A stretch of 64,000 bases of DNA from JAAXIE01 sp965204245 (GTDB lineage: Bacteria; Chloroflexota; Dehalococcoidia; Lucifugimonadales; JAAXIE01): contig CBDBED010000006.1 of NCBI GenBank assembly GCA_965204245.1, positions 186,001 through 250,000 on the forward strand. Reading direction: 5' to 3'. The stretch's first letter is position 1. Every line of letters begins with the position of its first letter. Both the position numbers and the translations under genes were made by a program. The notes beneath the pieces were generated by a model, which searched no databases, had not been told where the DNA came from, and saw nothing but the letters and a program-made list of their open reading frames with translations. Below are positions 57,381-64,000 of the stretch, piece by piece.

Positions 57381-58067
57381 TTACGCCTTCTCAGCTCCCC
57401 GAGACTCAAACTCCGCCACCCGGTTATGCGTCGCGTGCAGCATGTGGGCCGGTATCTCCTTGGCCCCGCCCAGAGCCTCCGCCGCCATCGTCGCAATCGC
57501 CGACTCCTCCAGAATCACGCTCCCATGCACCGCCGTCGCCGGGTTGTCCCCCCAGGTCAGCGTCCCGTGGTTCGCCAGCAACAGCCCGCCCGTAGCCCGG
57601 TTCTCCCGCAGTATCGCCGCAATGTTGTCCACCGACTCATTGGACCCCCGCGGCCCATACCCAGCCACCGGCACCGGAATCGTCCCCAAGAACCGCACCT
57701 GCGCCTCATACGCCACCGGTATCTCCCGGTTCGCTATGGCGAAAGCCGTGGCAGCAGGCGAGTGCGTGTGCAGCACACTCCCCACCTCCTCGCGGTGCTG
57801 GTACACCACGCTATGCATCCCCACTATCTCCCGCGCCACCGGGTTGATGTACCCCTCAATCAGGTTCCCCTCCAAGTCCAGCAGACAGATATTCTCCTCC
57901 GTCAAGTCCTCCAGCCCGCCCACCGACGTCAGCAAAAACTGGTCCGTCCCAGGAATCCGCTGGCTCATGTTCCCATGCTTGCTCAGCTGCATGACCCCCC
58001 GGTCAAGCAGGGTCCGCACCGCACTGATAATCTCCTGCCGGTGACTGCTCAACTCCCTCTGCTGCAT
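57381..58067 (-). CDS. Class II aldolase/adducin family protein
   Basis: 228 aa, zinc-dependent aldolase fold (L-fuculose-1-phosphate aldolase type). Zinc His residues are in VLHTHSPAATAFA and LLANHGTLTWG. The N-terminal LSKHGNMSQRIPGTD segment and the Glu near HSVVYQHREEVG are typical. Adducin-like proteins with this fold often have unknown substrates. It is divergent from the SDR at 58197. Confidence 0.88.
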   Translation of the reverse strand: MQQRELSSHRQEIISAVRTLLDRGVMQLSKHGNMSQRIPGTDQFLLTSVGGLEDLTEENICLLDLEGNLIEGYINPVAREIVGMHSVVYQHREEVGSVLHTHSPAATAFAIANREIPVAYEAQVRFLGTIPVPVAGYGPRGSNESVDNIAAILRENRATGGLLLANHGTLTWGDNPATAVHGSVILEESAIATMAAEALGGAKEIPAHMLHATHNRVAEFESRGAEKA

Positions 58068-58196
58068 GACAAGCCTCCCCTAAACTTGTATCTGTCCGCA
58101 CTATAGGCAGGCCCTATAGCACTGTCAACGAACCCTTTTCTGGCGCACTACAGGCTGGCCCTGTATCATGAGGCAGACCAGTTTGGAGGATGTCTC

Positions 58197-58985
58197 TTGG
58201 ACCTGACCGGAAAGGTCGCCATCGTCACCGGAGCAACCCGCGGCATCGGCCGCGCCATAGCCCTCGGCCTAGCCGGGGCAGGCTGCAACATCGTGGTCAC
58301 CGGCCGCACCGAGACTCCCCGCCGCCAGCTTCCCGGCACCATCCACTCCGTCGCCAAAGAAATCGCAGCCCTCGGCCCCAAAGCCCTCCCCATCGCCTGC
58401 GACGTCCGCGACGAATCCAGCGTCCAAGCCATGGCCCAAGCATCCCTCGAAAAGTTCGGCCACATCGATATCCTCGTGAACAACGCCGGTATCGGCTCCT
58501 ACGCCCCCTTCCTCGAAACTTCCCTCGACGCATGGGAGCGCGTCTTCGCCGCCAACGTCCGCGGCACTTTCCTCTGCTGCCAAGCCATCCTCCCCTCCAT
58601 GATTCAGCGCTCCCAAGGCAGCGTCATCAACATCTCCTCCCTAGCCGCCGATTTCGTCCGCACTGGGGGCCATGGCGACACCGAGGATGCCCGCTTCATC
58701 GGCCAGCCCTACGGCGCATCCAAGGCCGCCGTCGAGCGCCTCAGCCGCGGCCTAGCAGGCGAAATGGAGGAGCACAACATCGCCGTCAACGCCCTCAAGC
58801 CAGCCAAACCTGTCCTCACCGAGGGCTTCAAGCTGCAACGACCCAACGCCGACTTCTCCCGCTGGGTCGGCACCGGCACCATGGTCCAAGCCACCCTCTT
58901 CCTAGCAACCCAAGACGCCAAGGGACTCACCGGCGCCGTGACCACTGACGAAGAACTCATAGAGAAGTACAATCTGGCGTACTAG
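58197..58985 (+). CDS. SDR-family oxidoreductase
   Basis: 262 aa short-chain dehydrogenase/reductase. The cofactor motif VTGATRGIGRAIA is at residues 9-21, NNAGIGSYAP follows, and the active site shows Ser (NISSLAA) and YGASKAA (Tyr and Lys), so it should be catalytically competent. It starts at TTG 58197 behind GGAGG (58186-58190). The ThDP enzyme follows after 35 bp, implying a shared transcript. Confidence 0.9.
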   Translation: MDLTGKVAIVTGATRGIGRAIALGLAGAGCNIVVTGRTETPRRQLPGTIHSVAKEIAALGPKALPIACDVRDESSVQAMAQASLEKFGHIDILVNNAGIGSYAPFLETSLDAWERVFAANVRGTFLCCQAILPSMIQRSQGSVINISSLAADFVRTGGHGDTEDARFIGQPYGASKAAVERLSRGLAGEMEEHNIAVNALKPAKPVLTEGFKLQRPNADFSRWVGTGTMVQATLFLATQDAKGLTGAVTTDEELIEKYNLAY

Positions 58986-59020
58986 GGTCAACCCCGCGCC
59001 AAGACAAACAGGAGGAACGA

Positions 59021-60769
59021 ATGACACAGCAGCGTGATGTAGAGCAGGAACAGGTGGTCGACGTAGGCCAAGGCTCCGACGTCTACTTGGAGTCGCTCAA
59101 CGCCAACGGGGTGAACTACGTGTTCATCAACTCCGGCACCGACACCTTCCCCATCCAGGAAAGCATCGCCAAGTACCAGAGCCAAGGCCGCAAGGTGCCC
59201 GAAGTCATCCTTTGCCTCGATGAAGAGGTGGCCATGTCCGCAGCCCACGGCTACTACATGGTCTCCGGCAAACCCCAAGTCCTCCTCGTCCATGTAGACG
59301 CTGGCACCATGCAGGTCGGCGGTGCCATCCACAACGCCCAGCGAGGCCGGGCCGGCATGGTCTTCTGCGCCGGGCGCGCCCCCTATACCTATGATGGCGA
59401 GCTTCCCGGCGGCAAGAGCATGAACATCCACTGGCTCCAAGAGCAGATCGACCAAGCAGCCGGCGTCCGCCCCTTCACCAAGTGGGACTACGAGATACGC
59501 CGCCCAGAGACCATCCAGCAGGTCATGCAGCGCGCCTTCCAACTGGCAGGCTCCGAACCCGCAGGCCCTGTTTATGTCAGCCTGCCCCGCGAGGTCCTCA
59601 TGGCCCCGGTGGAAACAGCCCGCATGCCCGCAGCCAGCCGTTTCGCCGCCGTCTCCCCCGGCTACCCCAACCCCGAGGCTCTCGACCAAGCAGCCGAAAT
59701 TCTCGCCAGGGCCCAAAAGCCCCTGATCGTGACCTCCCAAGCGGGCCGCAACCCCGCCACCCTGGGCCACATGGTGGAGCTAGCCGAACTCATCGGCGCG
59801 CAGGTCATTGGCGACCGTGTATCCCTAGGCTTCCCTACCTCTCACCCTTCCTACGTAGGCCGTTCGGGACACCAGCAGATACGCGAGGCCGACGCCCTCC
59901 TCTTGGTGGACTGCGACGTGCCATGGATACCCTCACTGGCCAAGCCGCGACCCGATGCCCGCATCATCTCCATCGACCAAGACCCCCTCAAGGCCAACAT
60001 GCCCATGCACCTCTTCCCCTCGGACATACTCATACAAGCCGCCAGCTCCGAAGCAGTCCCCGCCCTCACCTTCGAGGTGCGAAAGAGAATGGGCGGGGCC
60101 GAGACATCGGCCGCCAGCGAACGGCGTGCTGCATTGGAGGAGGCCTCTAAACAGCGACGCCAGCAACTGACCAGCGATGCCCAGTCCGCCTCCTCCTCCA
60201 CACCCATCATGCCCCAGTGGCTCGCCCAGTGCATCGGAGACGCCCTCGGCGATGACGACATGGTGCTCGACGAGACCGTGACCAACGCCGACTATGTCAG
60301 TGCCTACATCCAGCGGAGCCAGCCCAACACCATGTTCGCCAGTGGCGGCTCGTCCTTGGGCTGGGCCCTAGGCGCAGCCTTGGGAGCCAAGCTCGCCGCC
60401 CCCGAGCGGCGCACCGTGGCTCTGGTCGGCGATGGCGCTTTCGTCTACGGCTGTCCCACCTCGGCGTTATGGGCCGCCGACAAATACGACATCCCCTTCC
60501 TCACAGTCATCTTCAACAACCAGACCCACTTCGCCACCAAGCGGGCCATGCTGGGAGCCTACCCTCAATCGGTAGCCCAGGAAACCAACAACTTCGTGGG
60601 AATGGAACTCTTCCCCTCCCCCGAATACGCCACCCTCGCCGAGTCCTGCCGGGCCTACGGCGAGAAAGTCGAAGACCCCAGCCAAGTAGCGGCTGCCCTT
60701 CGCCGTGGCATCGAGCGTGTTGACGGCGGGCAAGCCGCCGTAATCGATGTCCGCTTGGCCCGCCCGTAG
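59021..60769 (+). CDS. Thiamine-diphosphate-dependent enzyme (acetolactate-synthase-like)
   Basis: 582 aa with the three ThDP-enzyme domains. The pyrimidine domain has the catalytic Glu in CLDEEVAMSAAHGYYM. The central nucleotide-like domain is about 210-350. The pyrophosphate domain has VGDGAFVYGCPTSALWAADKYDIPFLTVIFNN, the GDG...NN cofactor motif. The family includes acetolactate synthase, oxalyl-CoA decarboxylase and benzoylformate decarboxylase. The exact reaction is not clear, and no regulatory small subunit is adjacent. ThDP need links it to the thi operon. Confidence 0.88.
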   Translation: MTQQRDVEQEQVVDVGQGSDVYLESLNANGVNYVFINSGTDTFPIQESIAKYQSQGRKVPEVILCLDEEVAMSAAHGYYMVSGKPQVLLVHVDAGTMQVGGAIHNAQRGRAGMVFCAGRAPYTYDGELPGGKSMNIHWLQEQIDQAAGVRPFTKWDYEIRRPETIQQVMQRAFQLAGSEPAGPVYVSLPREVLMAPVETARMPAASRFAAVSPGYPNPEALDQAAEILARAQKPLIVTSQAGRNPATLGHMVELAELIGAQVIGDRVSLGFPTSHPSYVGRSGHQQIREADALLLVDCDVPWIPSLAKPRPDARIISIDQDPLKANMPMHLFPSDILIQAASSEAVPALTFEVRKRMGGAETSAASERRAALEEASKQRRQQLTSDAQSASSSTPIMPQWLAQCIGDALGDDDMVLDETVTNADYVSAYIQRSQPNTMFASGGSSLGWALGAALGAKLAAPERRTVALVGDGAFVYGCPTSALWAADKYDIPFLTVIFNNQTHFATKRAMLGAYPQSVAQETNNFVGMELFPSPEYATLAESCRAYGEKVEDPSQVAAALRRGIERVDGGQAAVIDVRLARP

Positions 60770-60797
60770 CTGAGAAACCCAACGAGAGCAATGAAGA

Positions 60798-60830
60798 GTC
60801 CTCTCTCCCCTTAAGCCTGGGAGAGGGGAC
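60798..60830. repeat. 12-bp hairpin flanked by 10-bp direct repeats
   Basis: GTCCTCTCTCCC (60798-60809) pairs with GGGAGAGGGGAC (60819-60830) apart from one G-U, loop 9 nt. TAGCTGAGAA occurs on both sides (60767-60776 and 60831-60840), the first copy overlapping the ThDP gene stop. It may act as a terminator or be a tiny insertion. Confidence 0.55.
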
Positions 60831-60865
60831 TAGCTGAGAACCTATCACCAACAAGGAGGCGCCCA

Positions 60866-61171
60866 ATGCCTCGAGGCGATGAACCCCTAGGAGATGTAGC
60901 CAATAAGTTCCTCTTCGAGAACGACCGGGTGCGGGTCTGGAACCTCGACCTAGCTCCCGGCGAAGCCAGTGACTGGCATGTCCACGATCTGGACTATGTG
61001 ACGATAGTCATCGACCCCGCCCAACTCCGCCGCGAGGCCGATGGCCACGAACCCGAGGACCTGAGCTACCCCGTCGGCGAGGTGCACTTCCGCCCCGCCG
61101 AGCCTGCCCACCGCGTGACCAACATCGACACCAAGCGCTATATGAACGTCCTGATCGAGATCAAGAAATAG
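60866..61171 (+). CDS. Small cupin-domain protein
   Basis: 101 aa, single cupin barrel: WHVHDLDYVTIVI is the metal motif 1, and GEVHFRPAEPAHRVTNI is motif 2. The metal site has at least two or three His. Such small cupins may be isomerases, dioxygenases or binding proteins. AACAAGGAGG ribosome site. It ends just before a bidirectional terminator. Confidence 0.82.
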   Translation: MPRGDEPLGDVANKFLFENDRVRVWNLDLAPGEASDWHVHDLDYVTIVIDPAQLRREADGHEPEDLSYPVGEVHFRPAEPAHRVTNIDTKRYMNVLIEIKK

Positions 61172-61185
61172 CCTGCCTGGCAAGG

Positions 61186-61216
61186 AAAAGGGGGCGATCT
61201 CCGAATCGCCCCCTTC
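61186..61216. terminator. Bidirectional terminator between convergent genes
   Basis: Perfect 11-bp arms AAGGGGGCGAT (61188-61198) and ATCGCCCCCTT (61205-61215) with a 6-nt loop CTCCGA. A-rich on the left and T-containing on the right, so it can serve both strands. Confidence 0.8.
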
Positions 61217-61246
61217 TCTACCGTCCTCAGTCACCAAGCGGTTTCT

Positions 61247-61753
61247 TCAGGACGATGAGCGACCCTCTTCCTCCTCTTGAAGAGAAGGCGAATAGAGCAG
61301 GGCACTGGCTGCTTCGAACTTTGGATAGTCGGCGTCCTGCACATGGCGCCGTATCTCGTCCAAGGCCAGAATCCCCTTCTGCACCAGCACCGACGATAGC
61401 GCAGCCGCCCGGTGCTCGTAATAGTCCATCTGGTGGCGGTCCTTCTCTACATGACGCCGGACCGAAGTTTCGCCCGGCTCCTCCAGCCACTCCTCAAACA
61501 CATCCACGATCAGGGTATCCCGGGAACTCTCAGGGTCACGCCCTCGGACGTAGGCCAAGTTGAATGACACGGCATACAGGGCTTGGTGGTCCTCAGCGTT
61601 CCCATAGCCCAACCCACGCGCATTCACGAACTCGCCGTGAATCTCATGCACCACCCCCTTCTTGCCTCTCAGGTAGATGGGAGTGCGGTTATATCCTTCC
61701 GGGCCTCTAACCTTCACCTGCACCTCGTCACCCATTTGGAACCGTGCCGGCAT
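61247..61753 (-). CDS. Nitrile-hydratase beta-like protein (SH3-like domain plus helical tail)
   Basis: 168 aa. The N-terminal half is an SH3-like barrel of the nitrile hydratase/thiocyanate hydrolase beta type: MPARFQMGDEVQVKVRGPEGYNRTPIYLRGKKG. The C-terminal half is helical, with the pattern YYEHRAAALSSVLVQKGILALDEIRRHV seen at the N-terminus of NHase alpha or gamma chains. No metal-binding alpha chain (CxxCSC) is nearby, so it may not be a hydratase. ATG 61753 follows AGGAGA. It starts 11 bp past the stop of the FAD oxidoreductase. Confidence 0.72.
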   Translation of the reverse strand: MPARFQMGDEVQVKVRGPEGYNRTPIYLRGKKGVVHEIHGEFVNARGLGYGNAEDHQALYAVSFNLAYVRGRDPESSRDTLIVDVFEEWLEEPGETSVRRHVEKDRHQMDYYEHRAAALSSVLVQKGILALDEIRRHVQDADYPKFEAASALLYSPSLQEEEEGRSSS

Positions 61754-61764
61754 AATTGCTTCTC

Positions 61765-62895
61765 CTATCGGGAATCGCCCGGGGCAAACCGCTCCGGCCG
61801 CAAATGCTCCAGTCCAGGCACATCGGACTGGCCGCGCAAGATCAAGTCCGCTGTGGCCCGGCCCATGCCGGTGCTCCATAAGATTCCCTTGCGACCCGCC
61901 CCGGTACACAAATACACGTTGTCCCAACCGGGTACGCGCCCAACTATGGGCAGCCCATCCGGTGTGAGAGGGCGCAGGCAGGCGGTATGCTGCACAAGTT
62001 GGGCCTCCGAGAGGAACGACGCCATCCGCAGCAGATCACCCATCACTGAATCACGTCCCTGCGGAGTAGGTTGGTCATCAAACCCAGAATGCTCCTCCGT
62101 AGTGCCTGCCCAGATTAGGCCGTCCGGCTTGGAGGCCGCATAGCTCTTGCCCCAACTCAGAGTGGTCTGCAACTCCTTGTTCTCCAGTTGAAGGCGCAAT
62201 ATCTGTCCCTTGAACGGGACCACCGGAATGGCCGCGCCCGTCCAAGCCTCGGCCTCTTGACACCAAGGGCCCAAAGCCAGTACCGCGACATCAGCCTTCA
62301 GCGTGCTATTCCCTACTGCCACCGCCACCCCATCGCCTGACCTCGCCACTCCTGTCACCCTGCCGTGGACTATCGCAGTCCCCAGCTTTTCCGCTGCTTG
62401 GGCCATGGCGAGAGTATGCCGGTAGCCCTCCACCGCCCCGCTGCCCTGCGTCAGCACAGCACCCACGCAGTCTGGACTGATGTCCGGCTCCAGTCGGAAC
62501 ACATCGTCGGCTTCGATCCACTTCACATCGAAGTCAGACACCCGTTGCTGGACCTCCAAATGCTCGGTGATACGGGCCACGTCGGCATCGTCAAAGGCCA
62601 GGGACAGCCGGTCCCGCTGGTAAAACTGGTTATCAACTCCCGAAAGCTCCAACAATTCAGGGGCCAGCTTCTTATGCGTTTGGAAGCAGTGAACGCTGAA
62701 ATCCAGCAAAGGGTATGGCGTCCCAGTGCCGTCCAGAGGGTTCAGCCCGCCGAAGGCAAAGCCGGACGCATGGCTCCCCACCGACTCCTGCTCCACGACG
62801 GTGCACTTCACCCCTTCCTGCGCTAGGAAAAATGCCGTGGAGCAGCCGGCAACTCCGCCTCCGATGACTATTACTTCACTATTGCGGGTGGTCAT
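61765..62895 (-). CDS. FAD-dependent oxidoreductase (DAO family)
   Basis: 376 aa. FAD motif VIVIGGGVAGCSTAFFLAQEG at residues 9-29. The segment SVGSHASGFAFGGL fits the flavin-contact region, and the C-terminal RPLTPDGLPIVGRVPGWDNVYLCTGAGRKG is typical of glycine oxidase/sarcosine oxidase-like enzymes. The substrate is not known. It is followed by the NHase-like gene and preceded by the amidohydrolase, all on one strand: a likely small catabolic operon. Confidence 0.9.
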   Translation of the reverse strand: MTTRNSEVIVIGGGVAGCSTAFFLAQEGVKCTVVEQESVGSHASGFAFGGLNPLDGTGTPYPLLDFSVHCFQTHKKLAPELLELSGVDNQFYQRDRLSLAFDDADVARITEHLEVQQRVSDFDVKWIEADDVFRLEPDISPDCVGAVLTQGSGAVEGYRHTLAMAQAAEKLGTAIVHGRVTGVARSGDGVAVAVGNSTLKADVAVLALGPWCQEAEAWTGAAIPVVPFKGQILRLQLENKELQTTLSWGKSYAASKPDGLIWAGTTEEHSGFDDQPTPQGRDSVMGDLLRMASFLSEAQLVQHTACLRPLTPDGLPIVGRVPGWDNVYLCTGAGRKGILWSTGMGRATADLILRGQSDVPGLEHLRPERFAPGDSR

Positions 62896-62917
62896 GTTAT
62901 TTGCCGCCAGTCCTCAC

Positions 62918-64000
62918 TCAGTCGATGCCATACAATCGGGCGCAGTTGGTCCAGAGTATCTTGCGCTTGTTCTCCAAACTCAGACCCTCTAGGGCCAGTA
63001 TCTCGTCGACGGCGTTCGGGTAGGCCGAATCCGAGTGAGGATAGTCAGTGGAGAACACCAGATTGTCGTCCCCCAGGCGTTTCACCACATCAGCCACCAA
63101 ATACTCATCGGGGTCCACAGATATGTAGCACTGCCTCCGGAAGTAGTCCGAGGGGGCCAGCGTCAGCCCTTCGGCATCGCTGCCAAACTTCTCCCACTGG
63201 TCGTCCAAGCGATACAGCCACCAAGGCAACCAGCTACAGTTGCCTTCCAAGAACGCGACTTTTATGCTGGGGAATCTCTCCAGCACACCGCCCATTATCA
63301 TGCTGCCCATGGAGAGCATCAATTCCACGGAAAACACAGCGGCATGGGAGATAGCCCTATATCCCGGCTGGCCAGCTAGGCGGACTCCAAGGTAGTCGCG
63401 GCTGGCCGCCCCGGACGTGCCATGGAAGCACACCGGTACCCCTAACTGCTCCACTTCCCGCCACAACACGTCGAAGGACGGATCGCTGATGTGTTTTCCG
63501 GCTATCGGCATGGGTAACAGCACGACACCCACTACCCCCAAGTCTTGGACCGCTCGCCGTGCCTCTCCGGCGGCAAGCACAGGGTCCTGCTGTGGCACGA
63601 TGGCCGTCGCCTTCAGCCGGTCGGGATTCTCCTTGCAATAGTCAGCGACCCAATCGTTGAAGGCTCGGCACAGCGCTACCGAGAACTCCGAGTCCATATC
63701 ATCCAGAGACACGAGCATGCTGGCCACAGTGCGGAACAGTACCGCGATGTCTATGCCTTCCCGGTCCATGGCCCGCACATGCGACGCCGCATCGAACCCA
63801 TGGTCCCAGCCATCCTTCATCACGTCCTGCGACCGTGCATCCAGAGGCTGGTTCGCCTCCAGCACTGCATCGTTCTCAGTCCACGGCGGTATCCGGCGCC
63901 CCTCGATTTCCCACCAAGCAAAATGGCCCGGCAACTGCCTGTGGGTCTTGGGCGCTCGGGACTGGTACTCAGCCGCTAGGTGACGGGCATAAAGGTCGGG
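62918..64000 (-). CDS. Amidohydrolase-family protein, 5' end beyond the window
   Basis: Amidohydrolase-2 (COG2159) TIM barrel. VRAMDREGIDIAVLF, VPVCFHGTSGAASRDYLG, AFLEGNCSWLPWWLYRLDDQWE and STDYPHSDSAYPN are the family landmarks. The frame stays open to the right edge, and the edge codons read DLYARHLAAEYQSRAPK, a typical upstream part of this family. The Met-like TTG at 63934 is therefore not the true start. It has the look of 2-amino-3-carboxymuconate-semialdehyde decarboxylase relatives; substrate unknown. The gene at 10224 is a distant paralogue. Confidence 0.85.
   Translation of the reverse strand, partial: PDLYARHLAAEYQSRAPKTHRQLPGHFAWWEIEGRRIPPWTENDAVLEANQPLDARSQDVMKDGWDHGFDAASHVRAMDREGIDIAVLFRTVASMLVSLDDMDSEFSVALCRAFNDWVADYCKENPDRLKATAIVPQQDPVLAAGEARRAVQDLGVVGVVLLPMPIAGKHISDPSFDVLWREVEQLGVPVCFHGTSGAASRDYLGVRLAGQPGYRAISHAAVFSVELMLSMGSMIMGGVLERFPSIKVAFLEGNCSWLPWWLYRLDDQWEKFGSDAEGLTLAPSDYFRRQCYISVDPDEYLVADVVKRLGDDNLVFSTDYPHSDSAYPNAVDEILALEGLSLENKRKILWTNCARLYGID

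Noticed and set aside
56720..57595. Open frame of 291 codons running through repeat locus 2, with a possible ribosome site and a promoter upstream
   Set aside because: Core repeats fall in all three frames, the translation is low-complexity with no recognisable domain, and its 3' part overlaps the aldolase gene on the other strand. A short translated leader at its 5' end is not excluded.

Overview
The window is a GC-rich bacterial chromosome segment, densely packed on both strands, with no rRNA, tRNA, CRISPR array, insertion sequence or phage gene that I can see. Gene content suggests an aerobic heterotroph: aconitase, a HemQ-type haem enzyme, molybdenum hydroxylase subunits, and many amidohydrolases, FAD oxidoreductases, SDRs, dienelactone hydrolases and a CaiB-type CoA transferase. 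My best guess is Chloroflexota (SAR202/Dehalococcoidia-like), probably a metagenome-assembled genome. That placement is inference from gene content and promoter style, not from a marker gene.

Layout. 0-10 kb is housekeeping: ribF, a trpA-aroH-aroF aromatic operon, rarA, a one-piece VapB-VapC fusion, threonine aldolase, lspA with an added zinc ribbon, and rluD. 10-24 kb is catabolic and redox: amidohydrolase, cupins, a vWA protein, the FAD and 2Fe-2S subunits of a molybdenum hydroxylase with xdhC and a MobA-like cofactor gene, a CaiB-family gene, an SDR, an M24 peptidase and a RHH/PIN pair. 24-29 kb holds pmbA, tldD and ilvD, which together carry four apparent single-base frameshifts. 30-36 kb contains a thiamine-precursor salvage operon (thiZ-thiX-thiY-tenA-thiD) behind a TPP riboswitch and terminator. 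36-46 kb has a Uma2 protein, aconitase, ferredoxin, two dienelactone hydrolases, ridA, a second RHH/PIN pair, a small basic ORF coupled to tag, and an FAD oxidoreductase. 46-54 kb has a rhodanese with in-frame UGA at its catalytic cysteine, a DUF3800 protein, an NHL protein, the molybdenum hydroxylase large subunit and two zinc-ribbon/RDD proteins. 54-64 kb has fmt, an HdrB-like CCG protein, an aldolase, an SDR, a ThDP enzyme, a nitrile-hydratase-like protein, an FAD oxidoreductase and an amidohydrolase that runs off the right edge.

The most notable signals are these. (1) A probable selenocysteine rhodanese at 46674-47501: UGA replaces the active-site Cys, the frame stays open for 41 conserved residues, and a SECIS-like hairpin follows. 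(2) A non-coding repeat family at 7205-7560 and 56790-57370. It has a fixed core (CAGMTACR), while the flanking word changes from unit to unit and its complement changes with it. Each locus lies behind a good promoter pointing into it. (3) Long perfect hairpins with constant flanks and changing arms at 54.9-55.1 and 56.3 kb. (4) A recurring TGC-extended -10 promoter, with several genes that look leaderless.
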